DNA from: Candidatus Wolfebacteria bacterium
Lineage (GTDB): Bacteria; Patescibacteriota; Minisyncoccia; Phycocordibacterales; EsbW-18
NCBI GenBank assembly: GCA_022616195.1
Contig: JAKEFG010000002.1
Span: 1-34,761 of the forward strand
DNA length: 34,761 bases
Reading direction: 5' to 3'
The notes under the pieces are model-generated. The model worked only from the letters and a program-made list of their open reading frames with translations. It did no database searches and was not told where the DNA came from. A program made the position numbers and the translations under genes. Within the stretch, counting starts at the first letter, position 1. The number at the start of each line of letters is the position of its first letter. Shown here in pieces: positions 8,853-17,300 of this stretch.

Positions 8853-10949
8853 TCAGGCACTAAGCATCTCCTCAAGTTCAATAACCTCGTCTCGTAGTAT
8901 CGCCGCCGACTCAAAGTCCAGCTCTTTTACCGCTTCACTCATCTCACGGTTCTTCTCCTTGATGAGCGTGCGAATGCGTCCTTTGGATGGGTTCTCGCCG
9001 AGTTCAATTGAAAGGTCGCGCGCGGCGGCTTTTTGATGTTCGGAGCGGAGCTGATCGGTGATGTCAGAAATTTTTTTCTTGATGGTCTGCGGGGTAATGC
9101 CGTGCTCCGCGTTATAGGCCAGCTGTATGTTTCGGCGCCGGTTCGTCTCGCCTATTGCACGCTCCATTGAACCAGTCACGTTGTCGGCATAGAGAATCAC
9201 CCGCCCGTTGACGTTTCGTGCCGCGCGCCCGATGGTCTGTATCAGCGATGTCTCGCTGCGCAAAAATCCTTCTTTATCGGCATCCAAAATACCGATAAGC
9301 TCCACCTCCGGCAAATCCAGCCCCTCGCGCAATAGATTGACCCCGACCACGATATCAAATTCACCCCGACGGAACTTCGTCAAAATTTCAATCCGTTCAA
9401 TCGTCTTGATGTCGCTGTGGAGATACTCCGCCCTGATGTTGCGGTCCTTTAGATACTCTGCCAAATCCTCCGCCATTTTCTTGGTGAGCGTTGTGGCAAT
9501 CACCCGACTGTCTTTTGCAATGACCGCTTCCGCCTCCGCGATGAAATCCTTTACCTGTCCGAGATATTCGCCGTCCTGTTGTATGGGTTTGACGATAAGT
9601 TCGGGGTCTACGAGTCCTGTCGGGCGGATGATCTGTTCTACAACCCCCGACGCTCCGGCACTGCCGGAGGTCGGGGCTCCGACCTCTGCGGGAGCAGAGC
9701 GTCGGAGCCGCCCCCAACTTTCCCTGCTTTTCTGTAATTCGTAGTCCGCAGGTGTTGCCGAGGTATACACCACCTGCCCCACCCGCTCGGTAAACTCGTC
9801 AAAGGTGAGTGGTCGGTTATCCTTGGCGGAGGGCAGGCGGAAGCCGTGCTCCACGAGCGTCTCCTTCCGAGCGCGGTCGCCGTTGTACATACCGGCAATC
9901 TGCGACACCGTCACGTGCGACTCGTCAATCACGGTCAAAAAATCTGGTTTCCCGTCTGTGTCGTGCGGAAAATACGATAGAAGCGTGTTCGGCGGCTCGC
10001 CGGACCGTCGCCCATCAAAGTGCCGCGAGTAGTTCTCAATGCCGTTGCAGTAGCCGACCTCACGGATAAGGGCGAGGTCGTAGTTGGTTCGGCGCTTGAG
10101 ACGCTCCGCCTCCAAAAGTTTGCCCGCCTCGTCAAATTTCTTGAGCTGTTCGGCAAGTTCCTCTGTAATACCCTTCACGGCCCGCTCTTTCTCATCTTCC
10201 GGCGTCACAAAGTGTTTCGCCGGAAAGAGAAATACCGTCTCCGCTTCACCCACAATGCCCCGTGACACCGCATCAATTTTTGCGAGACGCACAACCGCGC
10301 CGCCCTCAATTTCAACGCGGACAATCGTCCGTTCGTTTGCGGGCATTATTTCAATAGTATTGCCGACGGCGCGAAATGCGCCCGGCGAGAGGTCGGCGTT
10401 GGTGCGTTCGTAGTATATGTCCACCAGTCGGCGGATGAGTTCCGCGCGAACAAGCCGGTCTCCTTTCTGGATGTGGATGTTCACTTTTTTATATTCTTCG
10501 GGATTCCCCAAGCCGTAGATGGCCGACACCGATGCCACGACAACCACGTCGGGGCGCGTGAGAAGCGCTTGCGTGGCAGCATGACGCAGGCGGTCAATTT
10601 CTTCATTGATCTGCGCCTCCTTTTCAATATAGGTGTCGGAAATTGGCATATACGCCTCCGGCTGATAGTAATCGTAGTATGAAACAAAATACTGCACCGC
10701 CGCGTCGGGAAAGAACTCGCGGTACTCCTGCGCAAGCTGTGCGGCAAGCGTCTTGTTGTGCGCGATGACCAATGTTGGCTTCCCGATTGCCGCTATCACA
10801 TTGGCAACAGTAAACGTCTTACCAGAACCCGTGACGCCCAAAAGCGTCTGGTGCGGGGCACCGCCACGCACTCCCGCAACGAGCTTCTCTATCGCCCGCG
10901 GCTGGTCGCCTGCTGGCTGAAACGGACTCTGTAGCTTAAAAACGGACAT
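8853..10949 (-). CDS. uvrB: Excinuclease ABC subunit B
   Basis: MSVFKLQSPFQPAGDQPRAIEKLV, GVTGSGKTFTVANVI, VSYYDYYQPEAYMP, GINLLREGLDLPEV-like, C-terminal UVR motif; the track ORF over-extends to 11300. Confidence 0.97.
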   Translation of the reverse strand: MSVFKLQSPFQPAGDQPRAIEKLVAGVRGGAPHQTLLGVTGSGKTFTVANVIAAIGKPTLVIAHNKTLAAQLAQEYREFFPDAAVQYFVSYYDYYQPEAYMPISDTYIEKEAQINEEIDRLRHAATQALLTRPDVVVVASVSAIYGLGNPEEYKKVNIHIQKGDRLVRAELIRRLVDIYYERTNADLSPGAFRAVGNTIEIMPANERTIVRVEIEGGAVVRLAKIDAVSRGIVGEAETVFLFPAKHFVTPEDEKERAVKGITEELAEQLKKFDEAGKLLEAERLKRRTNYDLALIREVGYCNGIENYSRHFDGRRSGEPPNTLLSYFPHDTDGKPDFLTVIDESHVTVSQIAGMYNGDRARKETLVEHGFRLPSAKDNRPLTFDEFTERVGQVVYTSATPADYELQKSRESWGRLRRSAPAEVGAPTSGSAGASGVVEQIIRPTGLVDPELIVKPIQQDGEYLGQVKDFIAEAEAVIAKDSRVIATTLTKKMAEDLAEYLKDRNIRAEYLHSDIKTIERIEILTKFRRGEFDIVVGVNLLREGLDLPEVELIGILDADKEGFLRSETSLIQTIGRAARNVNGRVILYADNVTGSMERAIGETNRRRNIQLAYNAEHGITPQTIKKKISDITDQLRSEHQKAAARDLSIELGENPSKGRIRTLIKEKNREMSEAVKELDFESAAILRDEVIELEEMLSA
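9645..9711. repeat. Bipartite palindromic element inserted in frame in uvrB
   Basis: CCCCGACgCTCCGGCA-c-TGCCGGAGGTCGGGG followed by GGCTCCGACcTCTGC-ggga-GCAGAgcGTCGGAGCC; encodes extra residues between YELQKS and VVEQIIRPTG. Confidence 0.75.
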
Positions 10950-10988
10950 GCAAGTCAGTATATAGCATGTGACAAGCAATAAACAAAA

Positions 10989-11030
10989 AACAGCACGCCC
11001 GCCGCGGAAAAACGCGCGGCAGGCGTCAGA
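10989..11030 (-). terminator. Terminator of the 11063-11599 gene
   Basis: GC-rich hairpin GCCTGCCGCGCG-TTTTT-CCGCGGCGGGC followed by GTGCTGTTTTTT on the minus strand. Confidence 0.55.
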
Positions 11031-11062
11031 CACAGGAACTGCAGAGGGGTGATAGGTCGGCT

Positions 11063-11599
11063 CTACTCCGCCGGGGCCGGAACCGTCATGGTCTCCTCCC
11101 TGGTGAAGATCCACCGGGGAAGCTTCACGAAGACGCCCCCGAAGACGTTCGCGACGAACTGGGGGAGCGCCCGCAGCCGCCGCACCTTCACCGTCTCGGT
11201 CGGCTTCGGTTCGGGTTCGGGCGGGGCGGGCGGCTCCCACTCCCAGTTCCCCCGCGAGCGGTAGCGCGCGTAACCCTCCACGACGACGCGGTTGCCACAC
11301 CGAACCAGGTACCTCACCTCCCCGCTCTCGTCCGTCAGAACGAGCGTGCCGGGGAGGAGGGTCTGGTAGAGAGGCCCCACCTTGGCACTCCAGTTGAGGA
11401 CCCGCACGGAGCGCGGCAGACGGACGACCTGGAGCCCCATGTCCGCCTGGTTGTCGGCGGAAAGAGGCCCGGACATGAGGGGGTACAGGTCGAACTCCTC
11501 GTTGTCGGGGAGCGCCACCTGGGGCGACTGCCCGACGGGGACCGCGGCAAAAAGCGCCGTGGTCAGCGAGAAGACGAGCAGAGTGAACAGGGTCTTCAC
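11063..11599 (-). CDS. Secreted hypothetical protein, Pro-rich linker, C-terminal basic region
   Basis: Signal peptide MKTLFTLLVFSLTTALFAAVPVG; SD GGAAGGGAAC before GTG; GC-rich codon use; terminator. Confidence 0.65.
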   Translation of the reverse strand: MKTLFTLLVFSLTTALFAAVPVGQSPQVALPDNEEFDLYPLMSGPLSADNQADMGLQVVRLPRSVRVLNWSAKVGPLYQTLLPGTLVLTDESGEVRYLVRCGNRVVVEGYARYRSRGNWEWEPPAPPEPEPKPTETVKVRRLRALPQFVANVFGGVFVKLPRWIFTREETMTVPAPAE

Positions 11600-11660
11600 G
11601 TTCCCTTCCTTCCTCTGTGCACTAAAAAGAGCGTGAGTTCATCTCACACCTCGTGCATGA

Positions 11661-12707
11661 AAATTCGACTTTGAATCGCAACACTGTCCATGGCTCACTG
11701 GAGCCATATGACACACAGAAAACTCACGCAGGAAGACCGAGACCGCATCGAGGCGCTGTTGGGGCACGGACATACAGAGGCAGACGCCACCCACGTCCTC
11801 GGCGTCCACCCGAGCACCGTCTCCCGCGAGGTACGCCGCCTCGGGAGAACGAGGGCGACATATCGTGCAACCGACGCAGAGCGTGACGCCCGAAACAAGC
11901 GCCGCTGCTCCACGTACCAGGGCATGAAGGTGGAGAACATGCCCGCGGTGAAGCGGCTCATCATCAATGAGCTCAAACACAAACGCTCCCCCGATGAGAT
12001 CGCGGGAAGGATGGCACTCGAGCGAGGACACACCGTCATCGGCACCGACGCCATCTACCACCGGCTCTATTCTCCGTGGGGACAACAATACTGCCGGTAT
12101 CTGTGCTCCCGGCGGTACCGGAGAAGAACACAAAGGAGGAAAAGCAAACGAGAGCTTACACCGAACAGGATACCTCTCAACGAACGCCCGAGAGCGGGCA
12201 TCCACGGGCAGGGTGATCTCTTTGTCTCCCCGCAGAAAGCACATACCACCGCGAGTGTCGCGGTGGTGTGCGAGGAGGAGAGTCAGTATCTCGTGGGGAC
12301 GAAGGTGCCGAACCGGAAGCCCGTGGTGGTGGCGCGTGCCATGCGGCGCATGACAGACAAGGTACGGCTCGACACCCTCACGCTTGACAACGGTATTGAG
12401 AACAAACACCACGAGTCTGTCGGGGTCAGCACCTTCTTCTGCGACTCACACAGTCCGTGGCAGAAGCCGCTCGTTGAGTGCAACATTGGGCTCATCAGAC
12501 GATGGTTTCTGTCCAAGGGCACCGACCTGCGGACGGTATCGGAGGAAGAACTGCAGGGGTATCTCACGACACTCAATCACAAGTATCGAAAGAGTCTGGG
12601 ATATCGGAGCGCGTACGAGGCGGCGCGTGCGCGTGGTATCATTAAAAAAATCCCGTCAGCATTAGCATTAACGAGACCGCGAGGTGTTGCGATTGGGGTG
12701 AGAATTT
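11661..12707 (+). mobile_element. IS30-family insertion sequence
   Basis: Terminal inverted repeats AAATTCGACTTTGAATCGCAACAC / AAATTCTCACCCCAATCGCAACAC (17/24 matching) flanking a transposase ORF. Confidence 0.8.
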
Positions 12708-12709
12708 AG
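11708..12709 (+). CDS. IS30-family transposase
   Basis: HTH (LTQEDRDRIEALLGHGHTEADATHVLGVHPSTVSREVRR), DDE segment LTLDNGIENKHH...SPWQKPLVECNIGLIRRW; stop codon overlaps the right IR. Confidence 0.92.
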   Translation: MTHRKLTQEDRDRIEALLGHGHTEADATHVLGVHPSTVSREVRRLGRTRATYRATDAERDARNKRRCSTYQGMKVENMPAVKRLIINELKHKRSPDEIAGRMALERGHTVIGTDAIYHRLYSPWGQQYCRYLCSRRYRRRTQRRKSKRELTPNRIPLNERPRAGIHGQGDLFVSPQKAHTTASVAVVCEEESQYLVGTKVPNRKPVVVARAMRRMTDKVRLDTLTLDNGIENKHHESVGVSTFFCDSHSPWQKPLVECNIGLIRRWFLSKGTDLRTVSEEELQGYLTTLNHKYRKSLGYRSAYEAARARGIIKKIPSALALTRPRGVAIGVRI

Positions 12710-12809
12710 GGTACTTTTCTGGATTACATTGTACACCTAACTTTACAAAAAGTCAAGTGGCTGATGAAATGCCATCTGAACGCCTTCCCCGACCTATGCA
12801 GCGTACTGC

Positions 12810-13007
12810 TCACAAACTCTCTACATCACTCACCGGAGTCTCTATAGTCCCACTCTCGCCCGGCACGGGCATGATGTCTCCGGTCACTATGTCATCCGGA
12901 ACAACTGGCACTGGAGCGCGGAATAACGCATCAACCATAAATATCGCAACGCCTAAAATAAGCGCGGCCACGACCGCAACCCACTCCCCTGTACTTAGTT
13001 TTTTCAT
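12810..13007 (-). CDS. Small single-TM protein
   Basis: 65 aa, MKKLSTGEWVAVVAALILGVAIFMVDALF... Confidence 0.5.
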   Translation of the reverse strand: MKKLSTGEWVAVVAALILGVAIFMVDALFRAPVPVVPDDIVTGDIMPVPGESGTIETPVSDVESL

Positions 13008-13059
13008 AGTTTAGTTTGTTAGGCGCTAGGCACTAGGCGCCAGCATTTTAATTATACGT

Positions 13060-13304
13060 TTATGCAACGCCCAAAAGCGATTTGAGTTTTGGTTCGTCAA
13101 AACCAACGACTACCTCGTCACCAACAAGAATGACCGGCACGCCGAGAGCTGTCCGCTTTTTTCCACCAGTTCTGTCCGTGCGTTCGGATCGGCAAGCACG
13201 TCGTGCTCCGTATACGCCACGTTATTCGCCTTGAAAAACTCCTTTGCCATGTGGCAGAAGTGGCATGTCGGCGAGGTGTAAATGGTTACTGGTTTATCCG
13301 TCAT
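13060..13304 (-). pseudogene. Glutaredoxin-like protein interrupted by a frameshift
   Basis: MTDKPVTIYTSPTCHFCHMAKEFFKANNVAYTEHDVLADPNARTELVEK in one frame, GVPVILVGDEVVVGFDEPKLKSLLGVA in the -1 frame after an A6 run (13160-13170 region). Confidence 0.7.
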
Positions 13305-13331
13305 GATACTGCACAGTATATCTGGTAATCC

Positions 13332-13727
13332 TCAGAGAAGCGACCATGTCCACGGAAGCGGGATGGCAAGCGCCATGAGGAGTGCCGCGGCAAGCGCGAG
13401 GTTCTTCGTGAAATTGACTTTCTCGCCCATCTTTTGCTGCGGGTCGGTATCCGTCCAGAAGTGGTGAATCATGATTGCCGCAGTAATCAGAAAAACCGCA
13501 AGTGCAAGAAGTGCAAGCCGGGGGACAACCCCTAGGAGCACCCCTGCGCCGCCGAGTACCAGCACGACACCGGAGACGAGGGTGAGTAGCTTTGCGCTTC
13601 CGCCGACCCCGCGGCTCTGTGCATACCCCGCGAGCGCCGCCGTACTCTTGAAGTGGTTGATGCCCGCGTCAATAAAGTACGCGGCAAGCGCCACGCGTCC
13701 GAGCATAAAAAGAATGGTGAGTAACAT
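13332..13727 (-). CDS. DoxX family membrane protein
   Basis: 131 aa, GRVALAAYFIDAGINHF...; four-helix DoxX-like pattern. Confidence 0.8.
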   Translation of the reverse strand: MLLTILFMLGRVALAAYFIDAGINHFKSTAALAGYAQSRGVGGSAKLLTLVSGVVLVLGGAGVLLGVVPRLALLALAVFLITAAIMIHHFWTDTDPQQKMGEKVNFTKNLALAAALLMALAIPLPWTWSLL

Positions 13728-13783
13728 AGGCCTTGATAGTTAGACATTAACGAACAATCAAGATACGTACTATCCATAGTATA

Positions 13784-15103
13784 TCATAACTTGGATATAT
13801 CGCGGGGCAGAAAAAAGTTAAGAGTCCACTCAAGCCCCGTACGAAGCCGCGCCCGCAGACCCACAATGGAAAACAAATACGCCATACGATACACCCACCA
13901 CGCAACAAAACCCCTAAAGCGAATGCCAAAAAGCTCCGCCAAAGCTCCACCCTTGCCAAGCGATACGATAAAGCCCCTGTCCTCCCATGCAAATACTTCA
14001 AGCGGTGCCCCGTGTATGCGGCGGATGATGTTGCGCCCCGCGGTCTTCCCTTCACGCACGGCAAACTGTGCGCGCATCGGGTACGGCTGACCGGACTCCT
14101 GGTCGGCTATCCATGCCATGTCTCCCACCACAAACACACCGGGGTATCCTGGAAGTTCCAGGTACTCGTTGACCTTGATGCGTCGAGTGCGCTCCTCAAA
14201 CACGACAGTTTGCGACGCGCGTATGTCAATCTCGCGCGCCTTGACCCCCGCCGCCCAGATGACACATCCGGCACGCACGAACCCCGACGAGGTGCCAACA
14301 CCCTCCGGCGTTACACGCTCGGCGGTAGTGTTATGCATCACATACACTCCCGCCTTCCTATCCAAAATCCGCTCTGCCATCCGTCCGAACCATTCGTCCA
14401 CACCTTTCAAGAGCACTCTGTTACGGTCAACAATGATGATGCTTGCGAGCGGTGCCACGTCAGGGAATGCATCGCGCATCTCCTTGGTAATGAGGTCAGC
14501 TAGCTCGCCCGCTATCTCCACACCGGTCGGACCGCCGCCAACAATCACAAATCGGAGCGCCTCACGCTGTGCCTCGGGGTCGGCTATCTGCTGCGCACGC
14601 TCAAAGCTGTCAATGACAGTGTTTTTAAGCCGCCGTGCGTCGGCAAAGTCTTTGAGCTCAAGCGAGTATTCCGAGGCACCGGGCACACCGAAGAAGTTTG
14701 TTTCTGAACCAATCCCGAGCACCAGGTAATCGTACGGGAGTTCCGTCACTTCGGATTGTGGCACGAGTCCTGTCTTTCCCTCGCCGAGGAGACGTGTACG
14801 ATGCACTGTTACTGTTTTTCTGTCCGCGTCAACAGCAGTAACCTTCCCCTCTACGAAATCCTTCAGGCAGCACTGCGGGATGGTCCGCAAGGACTGAGTG
14901 ATGCTCGCGGGCGCAAGGAGCCCCGTCGCCACCTCGTGGATCATCGGAATAAACGTGAATGTGTCGTTATCGCTCACCAGTGTGACGTGCATACGCCCGG
15001 TACCGTGAAGTTTCCGATGCAATTGCAGATACGCATACACGCCGCCGAACCCGGCTCCGGCAATGACAATACGCGCCGGGCGATTCATAGATTGTGCTGA
15101 CAT
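13784..15103 (-). CDS. NAD(P)/FAD-dependent oxidoreductase, type II NADH dehydrogenase-like
   Basis: RIVIAGAGFGGVYAYLQL FAD motif, FVIVGGGPTGVEIAGELAD NAD motif, GVFVVGDMAW; C-terminal hydrophobic/amphipathic tail. Confidence 0.88.
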   Translation of the reverse strand: MSAQSMNRPARIVIAGAGFGGVYAYLQLHRKLHGTGRMHVTLVSDNDTFTFIPMIHEVATGLLAPASITQSLRTIPQCCLKDFVEGKVTAVDADRKTVTVHRTRLLGEGKTGLVPQSEVTELPYDYLVLGIGSETNFFGVPGASEYSLELKDFADARRLKNTVIDSFERAQQIADPEAQREALRFVIVGGGPTGVEIAGELADLITKEMRDAFPDVAPLASIIIVDRNRVLLKGVDEWFGRMAERILDRKAGVYVMHNTTAERVTPEGVGTSSGFVRAGCVIWAAGVKAREIDIRASQTVVFEERTRRIKVNEYLELPGYPGVFVVGDMAWIADQESGQPYPMRAQFAVREGKTAGRNIIRRIHGAPLEVFAWEDRGFIVSLGKGGALAELFGIRFRGFVAWWVYRMAYLFSIVGLRARLRTGLEWTLNFFLPRDISKL

Positions 15104-15166
15104 CAAAGATAAGTGTAAATGAGATGTAAAAAAATTCAAACAGTGCAAATATAAATCTTAATCTCA

Positions 15167-15204
15167 AACCTATTCCTAAATTCTTAAGAATTTAGGAATA
15201 GGTT
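15167..15204. repeat. Perfect 38-bp palindrome upstream of the NDH-2-like gene
   Basis: AACCTATTCCTAAATTCTTAAGAATTTAGGAATAGGTT equals its own reverse complement. Confidence 0.9.
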
Positions 15205-15218
15205 CTTGTACCCAAATG

Positions 15219-15250
15219 AAAAACGCCGCGCCGAAACGCGGTGTTTTTCA
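15219..15250. terminator. Bidirectional intrinsic terminator
   Basis: AAAAACGCCGCG-CCGAAA-CGCGGTGTTTTT. Confidence 0.65.
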
Positions 15251-15425
15251 GTGTATCCGCTTGCGCGCCGAAACGCACAACCGAATACGCCACCAGTATA
15301 CTCGCCTCGTCCTCAGCGTCAATTGACACAACAGATATTTTATGTCTTGTTGTTTTATGAAAACCTGCGCCCCCGACCGAGTCGAGGGCGTGGCCAGAGG
15401 CTGAAAGCCATCAGTGGCGCGGGGG

Positions 15426-15806
15426 TCAGGAGGCAGCAGCGGCCACAGCCACCTCTGCGAGCGGCTCCGCGAAGTCGGGGATGGGTCCCTCGGCGACCTT
15501 GACGAACAAGGTCGCGCGGGTCACCTGCGTGAAGCCGTGTCTCATGCCAGCAGGGACCTTGAACACACGTCCAGCCTGGTAACACTCGTAGCAGCCGTTG
15601 AAGAGGAAGGTTCCCGAGCCGGCGAGGATGTGCACGGTGACGGGTTGATCGTGGGTGCCGGGGGTGTACTTGCTCCCCGCGAGGAGTCCCGCGACGATGT
15701 GCTCCGTCCCATCGTCCAGCATGCCGAGGTTGATGATGGGGACGTCGCCCTCCGGGTCTGGGACGATGTCGGGGAAGTTGACTGATCCGAATCCATTCGG
15801 GCTCAT
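15426..15806 (-). CDS. Small cupin-domain protein
   Basis: KYTPGTHDQPVTVHILAGSGTFLFNG...VFKVPAGMRHGFTQV cupin motifs; SD GAAAGGAG before ATG at 15806. Confidence 0.75.
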   Translation of the reverse strand: MSPNGFGSVNFPDIVPDPEGDVPIINLGMLDDGTEHIVAGLLAGSKYTPGTHDQPVTVHILAGSGTFLFNGCYECYQAGRVFKVPAGMRHGFTQVTRATLFVKVAEGPIPDFAEPLAEVAVAAAAS

Positions 15807-15939
15807 CAGAACTCTCCTTTCTGCGACCGTCTGGTTTCTATGCTCCATCCCTGTATGTCACAGGGGGCTTTTGTCCAGGAACATGATACAACATCAAAAG
15901 AGCAATAACAACTTGCTCTGGAAACAAAGAATGTTGTCA

Positions 15940-16497
15940 CTACCCCGCACCGAGACGTTGGGTCGGCTTCTTGAACGTGAGGAACAGGAGCACAAGCGAG
16001 ACAATATACACCGCGATACCGTACGGACCCTGTGCAAAGGACATGCCCCCAAAGTAGTAAATAAGAAATCCGAGCGGTGTGGCGCTCAAAAATGTCGTGA
16101 GGAAAAACCTCGTGGCGCTTATTTTGGTGAGTCCGGCAGCATAGCAGACGTAGTCAAACGCAGGTGCCGTGGTAATGCGCAGGAGGACCAACCCCCAGAA
16201 CTTCCGAGTCTCTGAGTAGCGGTCCTCCCACGTGTGGAGCTTCTGCAACGGTATAAAACGGCGCACCAGAGGTTCGCGAAATGTGCGGGCAATGGAGAAG
16301 GCAATCATACTGCCGAGCATGACCCCGACTCCGGCAAGCAGAAACCCCTGCAGCCACCCGAAGAGTGTAATACCGAGAAAGTCCAGAATGATGCCGGGAA
16401 GCGGCGGAATAACAATGGGAAGTGTCCGCAAGAGTACAAAGAGGAGCGGTGCGAGCACCGGATACGTGCCGAGAATATTCTGCGCGAATTCCTCCAC
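15940..16497 (-). CDS. VTT/TVP38 (SNARE-associated, DedA-like) membrane protein
   Basis: GIILDFLGITLFGWLQGFLLAGVGVMLGSMIAFSIARTF...; polytopic. Confidence 0.78.
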   Translation of the reverse strand: MEEFAQNILGTYPVLAPLLFVLLRTLPIVIPPLPGIILDFLGITLFGWLQGFLLAGVGVMLGSMIAFSIARTFREPLVRRFIPLQKLHTWEDRYSETRKFWGLVLLRITTAPAFDYVCYAAGLTKISATRFFLTTFLSATPLGFLIYYFGGMSFAQGPYGIAVYIVSLVLLFLTFKKPTQRLGAG

Positions 16498-16590
16498 TCC
16501 CCCTTATTGTGCCATAGACAAGGAAAATCATTCCAGAACACAGTGCGTCTCAAAACACAGAGGGAACGGAGCCCTGTCAGCTCCGACTGT

Positions 16591-16884
16591 CTATTGTAGT
16601 GTTTTGCAAAACACTAGTATGGACTTGGCCCGGGGAGTGAGCTTGTGGAGCACATTTGGACCGTCGCTACGTTTCGTCACCAGCCCCGCCGCGGCAAGTT
16701 TTCTGATGTGGTCAGAGGTGTTCTCGTAGCCCATCTTGAGCTTTTCGGACACATCAGCCACCGAGAGCTCCGGTTCCCTGTGCAGAAGTTCAAGTATCTT
16801 CAGCCGGTTGTGGTTGGCAAAACCTTTTACCGTTCTTTCTACTTTTCGGTAGTCAATTTTTCCGCGATCAATCGCCATGGTCAT
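16591..16884 (-). CDS. ArsR-like winged-helix transcriptional regulator
   Basis: ANHNRLKILELLHREPELSVADVSEKLKMGYENTSDHIRKLAAAGLVTKRSDG. Confidence 0.82.
   Translation of the reverse strand: MTMAIDRGKIDYRKVERTVKGFANHNRLKILELLHREPELSVADVSEKLKMGYENTSDHIRKLAAAGLVTKRSDGPNVLHKLTPRAKSILVFCKTLQ
16598..16615. promoter_or_regulatory. Palindromic operator copy 1
   Basis: AGTGTTTTGCAAAACACT, perfect 18-bp palindrome, at the 3' end of the regulator and upstream of the VTT gene. Confidence 0.65.
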
Positions 16885-16919
16885 AGTGTATATCCAACAT
16901 ACCTCTATAATACCCGTAC

Positions 16920-16943
16920 ACTAGCATTTTGCAAAATACTAGT
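16920..16943. promoter_or_regulatory. Palindromic operator copy 2
   Basis: ACTAGCATTTTGCAAAATACTAGT, overlaps candidate -35 TTGCAA of the regulator (16 nt to TATTAT). Confidence 0.7.
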
Positions 16944-17289
16944 ATAGAAAAAGATGGGGTACGAGAAGGCTAATGGGGTTGTAGTAGCGGGCTTGGAAGT
17001 AGTATTGGTTTGTGGGTTCGTCAAGTTCTTTGCCAGTGAATTTGTAGTCATTGCCATATGCTCTACTCTGCTCGTCAGTTCTCACCGAGCCGTACGGGTA
17101 ATAATCCAACACCTGAAGAATCTCTCCACTTTCATCCGTATCGACTGCCGTGCCGCCCAAGTGGTCTTGGTGGTGGAAGACGAGTGCGGGGACGAGTGGC
17201 ACTTCCACGGCAATGGTGAGGATGTCGGTGTTGTTCTCTGGGTTGGGGTCGGGCGTTGTCGCAGAGATGGTGGGCGGTATAACTTTCAT
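16939..17289 (-). pseudogene. Truncated displaced Rhs C-terminal module (core only, tip lost)
   Basis: NNTDILTIAVEVPLVPALVFHHQDHLGGTAVDTDESGEILQVLDYYPYGSVR...FTGKELDEPTNQYYFQARYYNP then frame/sequence break. Confidence 0.8.
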
Positions 17290-17300
17290 GTGCCTTTGAG

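Noticed and set aside
10950-11300. N-terminal extension of uvrB in the ORF track
   Set aside because: Antisense-like low-complexity sequence overlapping the 11063-11599 gene and its terminator; canonical UvrB start MSVFKLQSPFQPAGDQP is at 10949.
11639-12412. 257-aa minus-strand ORF opposite the IS30 transposase
   Set aside because: Antisense shadow ORF of a clear transposase; no recognisable domain.
12684-12709. Target-site duplications for the first IS30 element
   Set aside because: Looked for short direct repeats outside the IRs but none could be defended by eye.
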